In this document: piece after piece, positions 7,889 through 16,107 of the stretch
Position numbering within the stretch: the first letter of the stretch is position 1
Layout: the number at the start of each line of letters is the position of its first letter
DNA from: Bradyrhizobium ontarionense
Lineage (GTDB): Bacteria; Pseudomonadota; Alphaproteobacteria; Rhizobiales; Xanthobacteraceae
Assembly (NCBI RefSeq): GCF_021088345.1
Contig: NZ_CP088156.1
Span: 8,175,001-8,239,000, forward strand
Length of the DNA stretch: 64,000 nt
Direction: 5' to 3'
The notes under the pieces: generated by a model
The model's input: the letters and a program-made list of their open reading frames with translations, nothing else
Databases searched by the model: none
Told to the model about the DNA's origin: nothing
Program-made: the position numbers and the translations under genes

Positions 7889-9430
7889 ATGTCAGGCATC
7901 GTTCTCTCGGCGTCGGTGCGCCAGAATCTGCTCTCGCTCCAGTCGACGGCTCAACTCCTCGCCACCACCCAGAACAACCTCTCCACGGGCAAGAAGGTCA
8001 ACTCGGCTCTCGACAATCCGACCAACTTCTTCACCGCCCAGGGTCTCGACAACCGCGCCTCCGACATCTCCAATCTGCTCGATGGCATCGGCAACGGCGT
8101 GCAGGTTCTGCAGTCCGCCAACACCGGCATCACCTCGCTGCAGAAGCTCGTCGACAGCGCCAAGTCGATCGCCAACCAGGTGCTGCAGAGCGCCGTCGGC
8201 TACTCCACCAAGTCGAACGTCACGTCGACCGCTCTGACCGGCGGCACTGCCACCAGCCTCATCGCTGCGAGCTCGACGGCCGTCACCGGCTCCGCCGTGC
8301 TCAACGACAACACCTCGACTGCAGTGGCGATCACCGGTTCGACGCTGCTGTCCGGCACGGCGGGCACCGCTTCGAACGACCTCGCCACCGCGATCACCAC
8401 CGCGGACACGCTGGTCGTCAACGGCACCACCTTCACCTTTGTCGCCGGCTCGACCTCGTCCGGCACCAACATCGGCGTCAGTGATACCGTGACGCACCTG
8501 CTGTCGACGATCCAGAGTGCGACCGGCGTCACCTCGTCGATCACCGCTGGTGCGATCACGCTGACGCCTCCGGCGGCCGGTCTCACCCTGTCAGGTACGT
8601 CGCTGGCCAAGCTCGGTCTCAGCGCTGTCGGTGACGGACTGTCCGGTCAGACGCTGACGATCGGCGCCACAGGAGGTGGCACGGCAACCAGCATCACGTT
8701 CGGTCTCGGGACTGGACAGGTCAATTCGCTGAACGACCTCAATGCGAAGCTCTCAGCGAACAACCTGCAGGCCTCGGTCGACACCACCGGCAAGATCACG
8801 ATCTCGACCACCAACGATGCGGCCTCGGCGACGATCGGCACGATCGGCGGTACGGCGGCGGCGGCCAGCCAGTCCTTCAACGGCCTGACGGCGGCAGCTC
8901 CGACGGCTGATCCCACCGCGCAGTCGCAGCGCTCGAGCCTGGTCGCGCAGTACAACAACGTGCTGGCGCAGATCAACACGACGGCGGCCGACGCGTCGTT
9001 CAACGGCGTCAACCTGCTGAACGGCGACACGCTGAAGCTGACCTTCAACGAAAACGGCAAGTCGACGCTGTCGATCACCGGCGTGACCTTCAACACCGGC
9101 GGCCTCGGTCTTTCGACCCTGACCTCGGGCACCGACTTCCTCGACAACAGCTCGGCGAACAAGGTGATCGGCGTGTTGAACTCCGCAAGCTCCACCTTGC
9201 GCAACGAGGCGTCGACGCTGGGTTCGAACCTGTCGGTGGTGCAGATCCGTCAGGACTTCAACAAGAACCTGATCAACGTGCTGCAGACCGGCTCGTCGAA
9301 CCTGACCTTGGCCGACACCAACGAGGAAGCGGCCAACAGCCAGGCGCTGTCGACCCGCCAGTCGATCGCGGTGTCCGCGCTGTCGCTCGCCAACCAGTCG
9401 CAGGCGAGCGTGCTGCAGCTGCTGCGCTGA
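7889..9430 (+). CDS. fliC: Flagellin (copy 1)
   Basis: 513 residues. D0/D1 N-terminus (SASVRQNLLSLQSTAQLL, then NLSTGKKVNSALDNP) and C-terminus (SVVQIRQDFNKNLINVLQTG ... SQASVLQLLR) are the conserved filament core. The middle carries a DUF1522-type domain (about residues 150-250: TLLSG.., DTLVVNGTTFTFVAGS). Start ATG 7889 follows ccagaaggtatcaac; longer in-frame starts run into the conserved leader. About 97% identical in protein to copy 2 (16-17 differences), including the terminator downstream, so the pair is a recent duplication or is kept alike by gene conversion. Exported by the flagellar type III apparatus. No CtrA box is seen upstream. Confidence 0.95.
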   Translation: MSGIVLSASVRQNLLSLQSTAQLLATTQNNLSTGKKVNSALDNPTNFFTAQGLDNRASDISNLLDGIGNGVQVLQSANTGITSLQKLVDSAKSIANQVLQSAVGYSTKSNVTSTALTGGTATSLIAASSTAVTGSAVLNDNTSTAVAITGSTLLSGTAGTASNDLATAITTADTLVVNGTTFTFVAGSTSSGTNIGVSDTVTHLLSTIQSATGVTSSITAGAITLTPPAAGLTLSGTSLAKLGLSAVGDGLSGQTLTIGATGGGTATSITFGLGTGQVNSLNDLNAKLSANNLQASVDTTGKITISTTNDAASATIGTIGGTAAAASQSFNGLTAAAPTADPTAQSQRSSLVAQYNNVLAQINTTAADASFNGVNLLNGDTLKLTFNENGKSTLSITGVTFNTGGLGLSTLTSGTDFLDNSSANKVIGVLNSASSTLRNEASTLGSNLSVVQIRQDFNKNLINVLQTGSSNLTLADTNEEAANSQALSTRQSIAVSALSLANQSQASVLQLLR

Positions 9431-9458
9431 TCCGCGGCATCGGCATCCACAAACCAAA

Positions 9459-9488
9459 GGCGGCGGGGGAAACCCCGCCGCTTTTTTT
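9459..9488 (+). terminator. Rho-independent terminator of flagellin 1
   Basis: Stem GCGGCGGGG (9460-9468), loop gaaa, CCCCGCCGC (9473-9481), then seven T. An identical structure follows flagellin 2. Confidence 0.92.
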
Positions 9489-9574
9489 CGTGCTTCGCGC
9501 GGCGACAGACGGCAAACGGCCCGGCTTCGCCAGTGGCGAACCGGGCTCTTGATGCCGGCTTCGAAAGCGAAGGC

Positions 9575-10000
9575 TCAGGCGGCCGAGCTCACCGGCTTGT
9601 CCGACTGTTCGGCTTCGGCCTGCTGCAGCAACTGCTTCTCGAAGGCGACGAGCTTCTTGGCTTCCTTCAGCGCCTGATAGAGATCGCCGTTGAGGATGTG
9701 GCCGTTGATCGCTTCGATGATCGGCCAGGCGCTCGGTACCGTCGTGATGATGTCGCGCAGCAGGTTGAAATAGGTGCCGTGATCTGCGTCAGCGCCGGGC
9801 GAAATGTACATCAGCTGGACTGCGAGATAGACGAGCTTGGCCGGCGTGTCGGCTGTCTCCGGCGTGAGGATATCCTTCTCGCGCAGGATCGGGATGTTTT
9901 CGCCATCGATCAGGAGGCGCGCACGCTGGTCGGTATTGGTGATTACGCAGGAGCCGATGATGATGCGCTCATGCGGCTTCAGTTCGACTTTCAGGGCCAT
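9575..10000 (-). CDS. flbT: Flagellar biosynthesis repressor FlbT
   Basis: 141 residues matching FlbT in length and sequence (MALKVELKPHERIIIGSCVI at the N-terminus, then ILREKDILTPETADTPAKLV). In Caulobacter FlbT binds the 5' leader of flagellin mRNA and lowers its stability until hook assembly is complete; FlaF opposes it. Start ATG at 10000 is chosen because ggag lies upstream and homologous N-termini begin MALK; a 21-residue upstream extension has no support. It sits reversed between flagellin copies 1 and 2, with a CtrA-type box at 10139-10154 on its own strand. Confidence 0.93.
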   Translation of the reverse strand: MALKVELKPHERIIIGSCVITNTDQRARLLIDGENIPILREKDILTPETADTPAKLVYLAVQLMYISPGADADHGTYFNLLRDIITTVPSAWPIIEAINGHILNGDLYQALKEAKKLVAFEKQLLQQAEAEQSDKPVSSAA

Positions 10001-10138
10001 TCTCGTTCTCCGTTGCCGCGATCGATGCGGCGCCGAACCTGCTCCGTCCAGGCCGGCGACCAATCTGGTGACCAGTGCAAGATGTGCGAAGAGCCTGCGG
10101 CTCGATCAGGCGGCGCGCAGCAATCCTTTCCGAACATG

Positions 10139-10154
10139 GTTAACGATCGGTAAA
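10139..10154 (-). promoter_or_regulatory. CtrA-type box upstream of flbT
   Basis: Read on minus, TTTA-N7-TTAACCAT, one mismatch from TTAA-N7-TTAAC. It lies about 140 bp before the flbT start. The rest of 10001-10270 holds no further gene that I can support. Confidence 0.6.
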
Positions 10155-10270
10155 TGGGCCGATAGCCGCCGAAATTCGCGAGGTTTTTCGAGCACTGGAT
10201 GGCGAGCAGCCAATTCCGCGCCGGCGTGCAACCGGACCGGAATCAGGCCCTCAGCGGTCAGGTTTCACGC

Positions 10271-10388
10271 TTTGTTAGCCACCCCTGTTTACCGTGATGG
10301 ACGTCGCTCGGTCGAACAGTCGACGTCGGGCTTCGCCTTGATCTTGAAGGGATCGGGCAGTTTGTTTCACACCAGAAGGGTATGAAAA
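10271..10388 (+). promoter_or_regulatory. Conserved 5' leader of flagellin gene 2
   Basis: Aligns with the 7774-7888 leader over about 115 nt, with blocks TTTGTTAGCCAC, GTTTACCGTGA, gaagggatcgggca and ttcacaccagaagg. It differs at scattered positions more often than the coding sequence does, yet keeps the blocks. Candidate FlbT-responsive 5' leader. Confidence 0.5.
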
Positions 10389-11930
10389 ATGTCAGGTATT
10401 GTTCTCTCGGCGTCGGTGCGCCAGAATCTGCTCTCGCTCCAGTCGACGGCTCAGCTCCTCGCCACCACCCAGAACAACCTCTCCACGGGCAAGAAGGTCA
10501 ACTCGGCTCTCGACAATCCGACCAACTTCTTCACCGCCCAGGGTCTCGACAACCGCGCCTCCGACATCTCCAATCTGCTCGACGGCATCGGCAACGGCGT
10601 GCAGGTGCTGCAGGCTGCCAACACCGGCATCACCTCGCTGCAGAAGCTCGTCGACAGCGCCAAGTCGATCGCCAACCAGGTGCTGCAGAGCGCCGTCGGC
10701 TACTCCACCAAGTCGAGCGTCACGTCGACCGCTCTGACCGGCGGCACTGCCACCAGCCTGATCGCTGCCAGCTCGGCCGCCGTCACCGGCACCGCCGTGC
10801 TCAACGACAATACCTCGACCGCAGTTGCGATCACCGGCTCGACCCTGTTGTCGGGCACGGCGGGCACCGCCTCGAACGACCTCGCCACCGCGATCACCAC
10901 CGCGGACACGCTGGTCGTGAACGGCACCACCTTCACCTTTGTCGCCGGCAGCACGTCGTCCGGCACCAACATCGGCGTCAGTGACACCGTGACGCATCTG
11001 CTGTCGACGATCCAGAGTGCGACCGGCGTCACCTCGTCGATCACCGCTGGTGCGATCACGCTGACGCCTCCGGCAGCCGGTCTCACGCTGTCCGGTACGT
11101 CGCTGGCCAAGCTCGGTCTCAGCGCTGTCGGTGACGGACTGTCCGGCCAGACGCTGACGATCGGCGCCACAGCTGGCGGTACGGCAACCAGCATCACGTT
11201 CGGTCTCGGGACTGGACAGGTCAACTCGCTGAACGACCTCAATACGAAGCTCGCAGCGAACAACCTGCAGGCCTCGGTCGACACCACCGGCAAGATCTCG
11301 ATCACCACCACGAACGACGCGGCTTCCGCCACGATCGGCACGATCGGCGGTACGGCGGCGGCGGCCAGCCAGTCCTTCAACGGCCTGACCGCGGCGGCTC
11401 CGGTGGCTGATCCGACCGCGCAGTCGCAGCGGGCGAGCCTGGTCGCGCAGTACAACAACGTGCTGGCGCAGATCAATACGACGGCAGCCGACGCGTCGTT
11501 CAACGGCGTCAACCTGCTGAACGGCGACACGCTGAAGCTGACCTTCAACGAGACCGGCAAGTCCTCGCTGTCGATCACCGGCGTGACCTTCAACACCGGC
11601 GGCCTCGGTCTTTCGACCCTGACCTCGGGCACCGACTTCCTCGACAACAGCTCGGCGAACAAGGTGATCACCGTGCTGAACGCGGCCAGCTCGACGCTGC
11701 GGTCGGAAGCCTCCACGCTGGGTTCGAACCTGTCGGTGGTGCAGATCCGTCAGGACTTCAACAAGAACCTGATCAACGTGCTGCAGACCGGCTCGTCGAA
11801 CCTGACCTTGGCCGACACCAACGAGGAAGCGGCCAACAGCCAGGCGCTGTCGACCCGCCAGTCGATCGCGGTGTCCGCGCTGTCGCTCGCCAACCAGTCG
11901 CAGGCGAGCGTGCTGCAGCTGCTGCGCTGA
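10389..11930 (+). CDS. fliC: Flagellin (copy 2)
   Basis: 513 residues, the same architecture and length as copy 1: conserved N- and C-terminal filament helices with the DUF1522-type middle domain. Differences from copy 1 are scattered, many being S/A/T exchanges in the exposed middle. Start ATG 10389 sits after accagaagggtatgaaaa. The near-identical CDS and terminator but reversed flbT in between mean the duplication is not a simple head-to-tail repeat. The two products probably mix in one filament (inference). Confidence 0.95.
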   Translation: MSGIVLSASVRQNLLSLQSTAQLLATTQNNLSTGKKVNSALDNPTNFFTAQGLDNRASDISNLLDGIGNGVQVLQAANTGITSLQKLVDSAKSIANQVLQSAVGYSTKSSVTSTALTGGTATSLIAASSAAVTGTAVLNDNTSTAVAITGSTLLSGTAGTASNDLATAITTADTLVVNGTTFTFVAGSTSSGTNIGVSDTVTHLLSTIQSATGVTSSITAGAITLTPPAAGLTLSGTSLAKLGLSAVGDGLSGQTLTIGATAGGTATSITFGLGTGQVNSLNDLNTKLAANNLQASVDTTGKISITTTNDAASATIGTIGGTAAAASQSFNGLTAAAPVADPTAQSQRASLVAQYNNVLAQINTTAADASFNGVNLLNGDTLKLTFNETGKSSLSITGVTFNTGGLGLSTLTSGTDFLDNSSANKVITVLNAASSTLRSEASTLGSNLSVVQIRQDFNKNLINVLQTGSSNLTLADTNEEAANSQALSTRQSIAVSALSLANQSQASVLQLLR

Positions 11931-11958
11931 TCCGCGGCATCGGCATCCACAAACCAGA

Positions 11959-11988
11959 GGCGGCGGGGGAAACCCCGCCGCTTTTTTT
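11959..11988 (+). terminator. Rho-independent terminator of flagellin 2
   Basis: Stem GCGGCGGGG (11960-11968), loop gaaa, CCCCGCCGC (11973-11981), then seven T; a duplicate of the flagellin 1 terminator. Confidence 0.92.
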
Positions 11989-12082
11989 GCCTGATTCCGC
12001 CCGGTGGCCCGTATCAATACTGGTCCCGAACGTGCGGGGGGCGAGGAGCAGACCGGCGGTAACCAGTCGTTAAGCAACAAAT

Positions 12083-12108
12083 TTAAAGCGCCATTAACCA
12101 TGTTTTAA
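12083..12108 (+). promoter_or_regulatory. Two overlapping CtrA boxes upstream of flagellin 3
   Basis: TTAA-N7-TTAAC at 12083-12098 is a perfect consensus. The second TTAA also starts another TTAA-N7-TTAA, ending at 12108, so three half sites share one helical face. They lie 52-77 bp before the flagellin 3 start. Flagellins 1 and 2 lack such boxes, so copy 3 is probably controlled differently. Confidence 0.7.
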
Positions 12109-12159
12109 ACGACCGTGGACTAGAACCTCCTGGTGAATAACTAGGAAGGTTTCACAAAC

Positions 12160-13731
12160 ATGTCCGGTATCGTTCTTTCGGCTTCGGTTCGCCAAAACCT
12201 GCTGGCGCTGCAAAATACGGCATCGCTGCTGGCCACGACTCAAAACAACCTGGCCACCGGCAACAAGGTCAACACGGCGCTCGATAACCCCACCGAATTC
12301 TTCACCGCGCAATCGCTCAACAGCCGGGCGAGCGACATCGCGAATCTGCTCGATGGCATCGGCAACGGCGTGCAGGTCCTGCAGGCGGCGAATACCGGTC
12401 TGACCTCGTTGCAGAAGCTGGTCGACAGCGCGAAGTCGATCGCGAGCCAGGTTCTCCAGGCGCCGACGGGTTACACGACCAAGTCGAGCATCACATCCGC
12501 GGTCATTCCCGGCGCCACGGCGAACAACCTGCTCGGCAGCTCGTCGAACAATTTCGTGACCGGCAGCACCGTCAACAACGACAATCTGAGCTCGGCCGTC
12601 GCGATCACCGGCTCGACCAAGCTGTCGGGCACCGCAACCTCCACCTCGAACGACCTGGCGAGCAGCATCACGACCGGTGATACGCTTGTCGTCAACGGCA
12701 TAGTGTTCACCTTCGTGGCCGGATCGATCTCTGCCGGCACCAATATCGGCGTCGGCGACACCGTCAGCAATCTTCTGGCAGCCATCGATTCGGTGACCGG
12801 CGCGACCGCGACGCCGTCCACGGTGACCGGCGGCAAGATCGCCGTCGCAACGGGCACGGCGCAGGATCTGACAATATCGGGCTCGGCCCTGGCGAAACTC
12901 GGATTGACGGCCGCCACCACGACACGCAACCAGCCGGCGCTGACGGGACAGACATTAACGATAACGTCGACAGGAGGTGGCGTCGCAACCAACATCACCT
13001 TCGGCACAGGTGCCTCGCAGATATCGACGCTGACGCAGCTCAACACCGCGCTCGCGGCGAACAACCTGCAGGCCAGCCTGAGCACGACAGGCCAGCTCAC
13101 GATCCTCACCACCAACGAATCGGCCTCGTCGACCATCGGTACGGTTGCCGGATCGTCGACTGCGGCCAGCCAGGCCTTCAACGGTGTCACGGCCTCGACG
13201 CCGGTGGCCGATACCAACTCGCAGACGACGCGCGCGGGATTGATCGCGCAGTACAACAACGTGCTCGCGCAGATCAACACGACGGCTCAGGACGCCTCCT
13301 TCAACGGCATCAACCTCTTGAACGGTGACACGCTGAAGCTGGTGTTCAACGAGACCGGCCGGTCAACGCTGAACATCACGGGCGTGACGTTCAACAGCAC
13401 CGGTCTCGGTCTGTCCTCGCTGGTGGTCGGAACCGACTTCCTCGACAGCAATTCGGCCAACAAGGTGCTCACGACGCTGAACAGCGCATCGACAACGCTT
13501 CGGTCCGAAGCGTCATCTCTCGGTTCCAACCTGTCGATCGTGCAGATCCGTCAGGACTTCAACAAGAACCTGATCAACGTGCTGCAGACCGGCTCGTCGA
13601 ATTTGACGCTGGCCGACACCAACGAAGAAGCCGCCAACAGCCAGGCGCTGTCGACGCGGCAGTCGATTGCGGTTTCCGCGCTGGCACTCGCCAATCAGTC
13701 GCAGGCGAGCGTTCTGCAGCTGCTGCGCTGA
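12160..13731 (+). CDS. fliC: Flagellin (copy 3, diverged paralogue)
   Basis: 523 residues. N-terminus SASVRQNLLALQNTASLL and C-terminus VQIRQDFNKNLINVLQTGSS ... SQASVLQLLR match the other flagellins closely, while the middle (residues 110-370) diverges and has small insertions, although DTLVVNGIVFTFVAGS keeps the DUF1522-type pattern. The start at 12160 follows aggaaggtttcacaaac. It has a different upstream region from copies 1-2, with perfect CtrA boxes and no conserved long leader. It probably encodes a filament subunit made at a different time or place in the filament (inference). Confidence 0.94.
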   Translation: MSGIVLSASVRQNLLALQNTASLLATTQNNLATGNKVNTALDNPTEFFTAQSLNSRASDIANLLDGIGNGVQVLQAANTGLTSLQKLVDSAKSIASQVLQAPTGYTTKSSITSAVIPGATANNLLGSSSNNFVTGSTVNNDNLSSAVAITGSTKLSGTATSTSNDLASSITTGDTLVVNGIVFTFVAGSISAGTNIGVGDTVSNLLAAIDSVTGATATPSTVTGGKIAVATGTAQDLTISGSALAKLGLTAATTTRNQPALTGQTLTITSTGGGVATNITFGTGASQISTLTQLNTALAANNLQASLSTTGQLTILTTNESASSTIGTVAGSSTAASQAFNGVTASTPVADTNSQTTRAGLIAQYNNVLAQINTTAQDASFNGINLLNGDTLKLVFNETGRSTLNITGVTFNSTGLGLSSLVVGTDFLDSNSANKVLTTLNSASTTLRSEASSLGSNLSIVQIRQDFNKNLINVLQTGSSNLTLADTNEEAANSQALSTRQSIAVSALALANQSQASVLQLLR

Positions 13732-13760
13732 GCGCGATCGTTCCAGACGGACTTCTACGA

Positions 13761-13789
13761 AGCGGCGGGCATTGCCCGCCGCTTCTGCT
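13761..13789 (+). terminator. Terminator of flagellin 3
   Basis: Stem AGCGGCGGGC, loop att, GCCCGCCGCT, then a T-rich tctgctttt. Similar GC stem to those after copies 1 and 2, with a weaker T-tract. The rest of 13790-14022 has no supported gene. Confidence 0.75.
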
Positions 13790-14022
13790 TTTGGCTCGGC
13801 GCCATCGTTCGTGCGGCAGGCGCTGGTTGGCGTCAATCTGCTGCGCTATGCGCTGGGTGGGCGCAGCAGACGTTCTTGTCGCGCGTCACTCTGCGGGACC
13901 GCGCCTCAGGTCGTGCTTTTCTGCAATTTTAATCGTTGCGTTGGTACAAACTAAAGCGTGTCGCAAGCACGGCTGTCCGGCGGTGTCCGGTGACATCTCG
14001 AGGCCAAATGCGCTAACGGCCG

Positions 14023-14037
14023 CTAACCATATTTTAA
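14023..14037 (+). promoter_or_regulatory. CtrA-like box upstream of flaF
   Basis: CTAA-N7-TTAA with the half site extended to CTAACCAT, 65-79 bp before the flaF start. It has one mismatch to consensus and lacks the final C, so it is weaker than the flagellin 3 and flgB boxes. Confidence 0.45.
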
Positions 14038-14101
14038 AGGCACACGACGTACAAAACCTGTGCAGTGTTGTTCGTGTCCCCGCGTCAGTCCGGAGTAGTT
14101 G

Positions 14102-14467
14102 ATGTCATATGCCGCTCAAGCCTATGCACGCACGTCGCAAACGACGGCATCACCACGGGAGATCGAAGCTCAAGCCTTGTTGAAAGCGGCGCGGCAGCTG
14201 CAGGAAGTCCAGGCCAATTGGAACGGCCCCGATCGCAACATGTACAAGGCACTGCTGTTCAATCGTCGTCTTTGGACGATCTTCATGAGCGCGATGGAAA
14301 CGGACGGCAATCCGAACCCGATCGATATCCGTCAGAACATCGCCAATATCGGCGTGTTCGTGATGAAGCAGACGATCGAGATGCAGATGGATCCGGATCC
14401 GGCCAAGCTGAAGTCGCTGATCGACATCAACTGCCATATCGCTGCCGGCCTGTCCGGGCGCAGCTGA
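14102..14467 (+). CDS. flaF: Flagellar biosynthesis regulator FlaF
   Basis: 121 residues, usual FlaF length. Recognisable stretches are YAAQAYARTSQ at the N-terminus, REIEAQALLKAARQL, NRRLWTIF and NIGVFVMKQTIEM. In Caulobacter FlaF is needed for flagellin synthesis and secretion and counteracts FlbT. ATG 14102 is chosen over the adjacent TTG 14099 because ggag at 14092-14095 sits 6 nt before it. It lies downstream of flagellin 3 with its own CtrA-like box, and an unknown gene follows after 35 bp. Confidence 0.93.
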   Translation: MSYAAQAYARTSQTTASPREIEAQALLKAARQLQEVQANWNGPDRNMYKALLFNRRLWTIFMSAMETDGNPNPIDIRQNIANIGVFVMKQTIEMQMDPDPAKLKSLIDINCHIAAGLSGRS

Positions 14468-14502
14468 CCGGTCGCAGGCGGGGGCCGGGGAGGAGGAGCA
14501 TC

Positions 14503-14871
14503 ATGGCGGATATCACCAGCATCCTGTCGGCAGCCTACAAATCCAACGTGCTGAACACGGCGCGCAGCAACAGCAAGTATGTTGCGGTGGATCCGACCCT
14601 GTATCAGGGCGACTGGAACGGCAAATATGCCAACGGCAAGTCGTTCAACGTCTCGGTATTGAATGTGGATGGCTTCCGCGCCAAGGTCCACTATCAGAGC
14701 GAGGGCGTGAGCAAGTACCAGGAAGTCCTGATCAAGGATAATTCATTCCGGGTTGGCGACACCAAGTTCACGCTCACCGCCCAAGGCAAGGCCCAGATCA
14801 AGAACGTGGTGACCGACGCCGCGTCCGGCCAGACCTACCTCGACACCGCCTACGCAACCCAGAGCAGCTGA
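14503..14871 (+). CDS. Hypothetical protein downstream of flaF
   Basis: 122 residues; I do not recognise the family. The start ATG 14503 follows a strong gaggagg-type ribosome site (14490s). Composition is polar and strand-rich, with YQGDWNGKYANGKSFNVSVL and FRAKVHYQSEGVSKYQ suggesting a small beta-rich domain. There is no signal peptide, cysteine or membrane segment. The N-terminal half (ITSILSAAYKSNVLNTARSN) has an amphipathic look shared by some proteins exported through the flagellar channel. Placement between flaF and flaG on the flaF strand suggests a flagellar accessory role (inference). Confidence 0.75.
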   Translation: MADITSILSAAYKSNVLNTARSNSKYVAVDPTLYQGDWNGKYANGKSFNVSVLNVDGFRAKVHYQSEGVSKYQEVLIKDNSFRVGDTKFTLTAQGKAQIKNVVTDAASGQTYLDTAYATQSS

Positions 14872-14960
14872 TCCACCGCACGGCAGCGTCGCCGCCTCGG
14901 TGGCTTGCGGGACAGGCAGAGTTCAGCCGCGCAGAGTTCAGCCGCGGCTTCCAAACGGGA

Positions 14961-15344
14961 TCACGCCAGCCGATCGGTGGGCATCACGCGCGCCGTTTCG
15001 TCATGCAGATCCTTCTGCATGTCGATTGTGTGGAAATAAGCGCGGCGGCGCAGCACGGCCTCGTCCGGATATTGGGTCACCACCTGGTCGGTCTTGCGGT
15101 TGACGACCTGGAACACCATCGCAGCGGCCGCACGATCGTAATAGGCCTGATGCGATACGAACAGGTCGTTGGCAACGTGGGCGGGGACGTCATTGCGCAC
15201 GGACGGAGCGCTGTCCGCCGCGGTCACCGTCTGGTTTGGAGGCAGGTCCGTCGGTACAGCGTTCGCCACCGCCTGATTCGACGGTTGGATAATCGGTACT
15301 GACGCTGGCGCGCCCACCGGTCTAACGCTGAAGTCGGAGCTCAT
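14961..15344 (-). CDS. flaG: FlaG family flagellar protein
   Basis: 127 residues. The C-terminal half, MVFQVVNRKTDQVVTQYPDE then AVLRRRAYFHT, is the FlaG signature (a strand pair, then a pattern like QIP..E.LR). The N-terminal half is low-complexity Pro/Ala/Val. FlaG is a small protein that affects filament length or assembly in several bacteria. The start at 15344 has ggaggctgcc directly upstream. It is alone on the minus strand between the unknown 14503 gene and the flgN terminator. Confidence 0.72.
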   Translation of the reverse strand: MSSDFSVRPVGAPASVPIIQPSNQAVANAVPTDLPPNQTVTAADSAPSVRNDVPAHVANDLFVSHQAYYDRAAAAMVFQVVNRKTDQVVTQYPDEAVLRRRAYFHTIDMQKDLHDETARVMPTDRLA

Positions 15345-15483
15345 GGCAGCCTCCTCATGGCCATCGAGTCAATTCCCAACCCATCCCGTTTGCAACTATG
15401 CCGATGACCAATCAACGTTATGTTAGGAAATAGGATGAACGGCGCGTTGCGATTCGTGCTGACCTTTTAAGCCTGTTCGACAC

Positions 15484-15529
15484 AAAAAAAGCGAGAGCCG
15501 CGCAACCCGGAGGGGCGGCGCGGCTCTCG
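15484..15529 (-). terminator. Terminator of the flgI-flgJ-flgN operon
   Basis: Read on minus: CGAGAGCCGCGC, 14-nt loop, GCGCGGCTCTCG, c, then a T7 tract. A 12-bp perfect stem 36 bp past the flgN stop. Confidence 0.9.
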
Positions 15530-15564
15530 GACGATTGAAAGCTGTAGGCGGTGGTCCCGCCGCG

Positions 15565-16050
15565 TCAGAGCGTGCGGCTGACGGCGAGGGGCGTCAGGTG
15601 GCGTCCACCCGGGGCGGCGCGGCGGCCGCTGGCGGTATAGGTGCTCGGGATGTTCTTGCGCTGGATCTCCGCATTGACGCCGCGCACAATCTTCTCGGAG
15701 ATCGCATGGGCGGTCGCCAGCACGGTCAGGTTCACCTGAAGCATCGCACGGAACGTGTCGTGGTGGCGATGCAGGGTGCCGAGCAGTTCGGGGACCGACT
15801 GCTTCATGAATGGCTGGCTGGCTTTGAGGCGGCCCACCACGGCGACGTAGTGGCGTGAGAGCTCGGTCTTGTTCGGTCCGAGCGCCATGCCTTCGCGCAG
15901 CTTGCCGGCGCGCACAAGCTCGGTTTCCTGCTCGATGACCGTGATCAGCTCGCTCATGACGCTGACCATCTCGTCAGCCAGTGCGCGCGCCTCGGCCACG
16001 GTCGCGACGGCGCTGTACGATGTCTTCTTGGCTTGGCCTTGTGCGGTCAT
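15565..16050 (-). CDS. flgN: FlgN-like flagellar export chaperone
   Basis: 161 residues, almost entirely helical, as expected for FlgN, the chaperone for the hook-associated proteins FlgK and FlgL. Seen: VAEARALADEMVSVMSELIT, VIEQETELVRAGKL and KTELSRHYVAVVGRLKAS. It ends with a basic, disordered tail. Third gene of a minus-strand run flgI-flgJ-flgN, 57 bp after flgJ and closed by a strong terminator. Sequence similarity among FlgN proteins is low, so the call leans on helical pattern, length and context. Confidence 0.72.
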   Translation of the reverse strand: MTAQGQAKKTSYSAVATVAEARALADEMVSVMSELITVIEQETELVRAGKLREGMALGPNKTELSRHYVAVVGRLKASQPFMKQSVPELLGTLHRHHDTFRAMLQVNLTVLATAHAISEKIVRGVNAEIQRKNIPSTYTASGRRAAPGGRHLTPLAVSRTL

Positions 16051-16107
16051 GTCTCAACTCCTCTCGGCGCGGGTCTGCACGGGACCGCGCGATGTGAACG
16101 CGAACAT

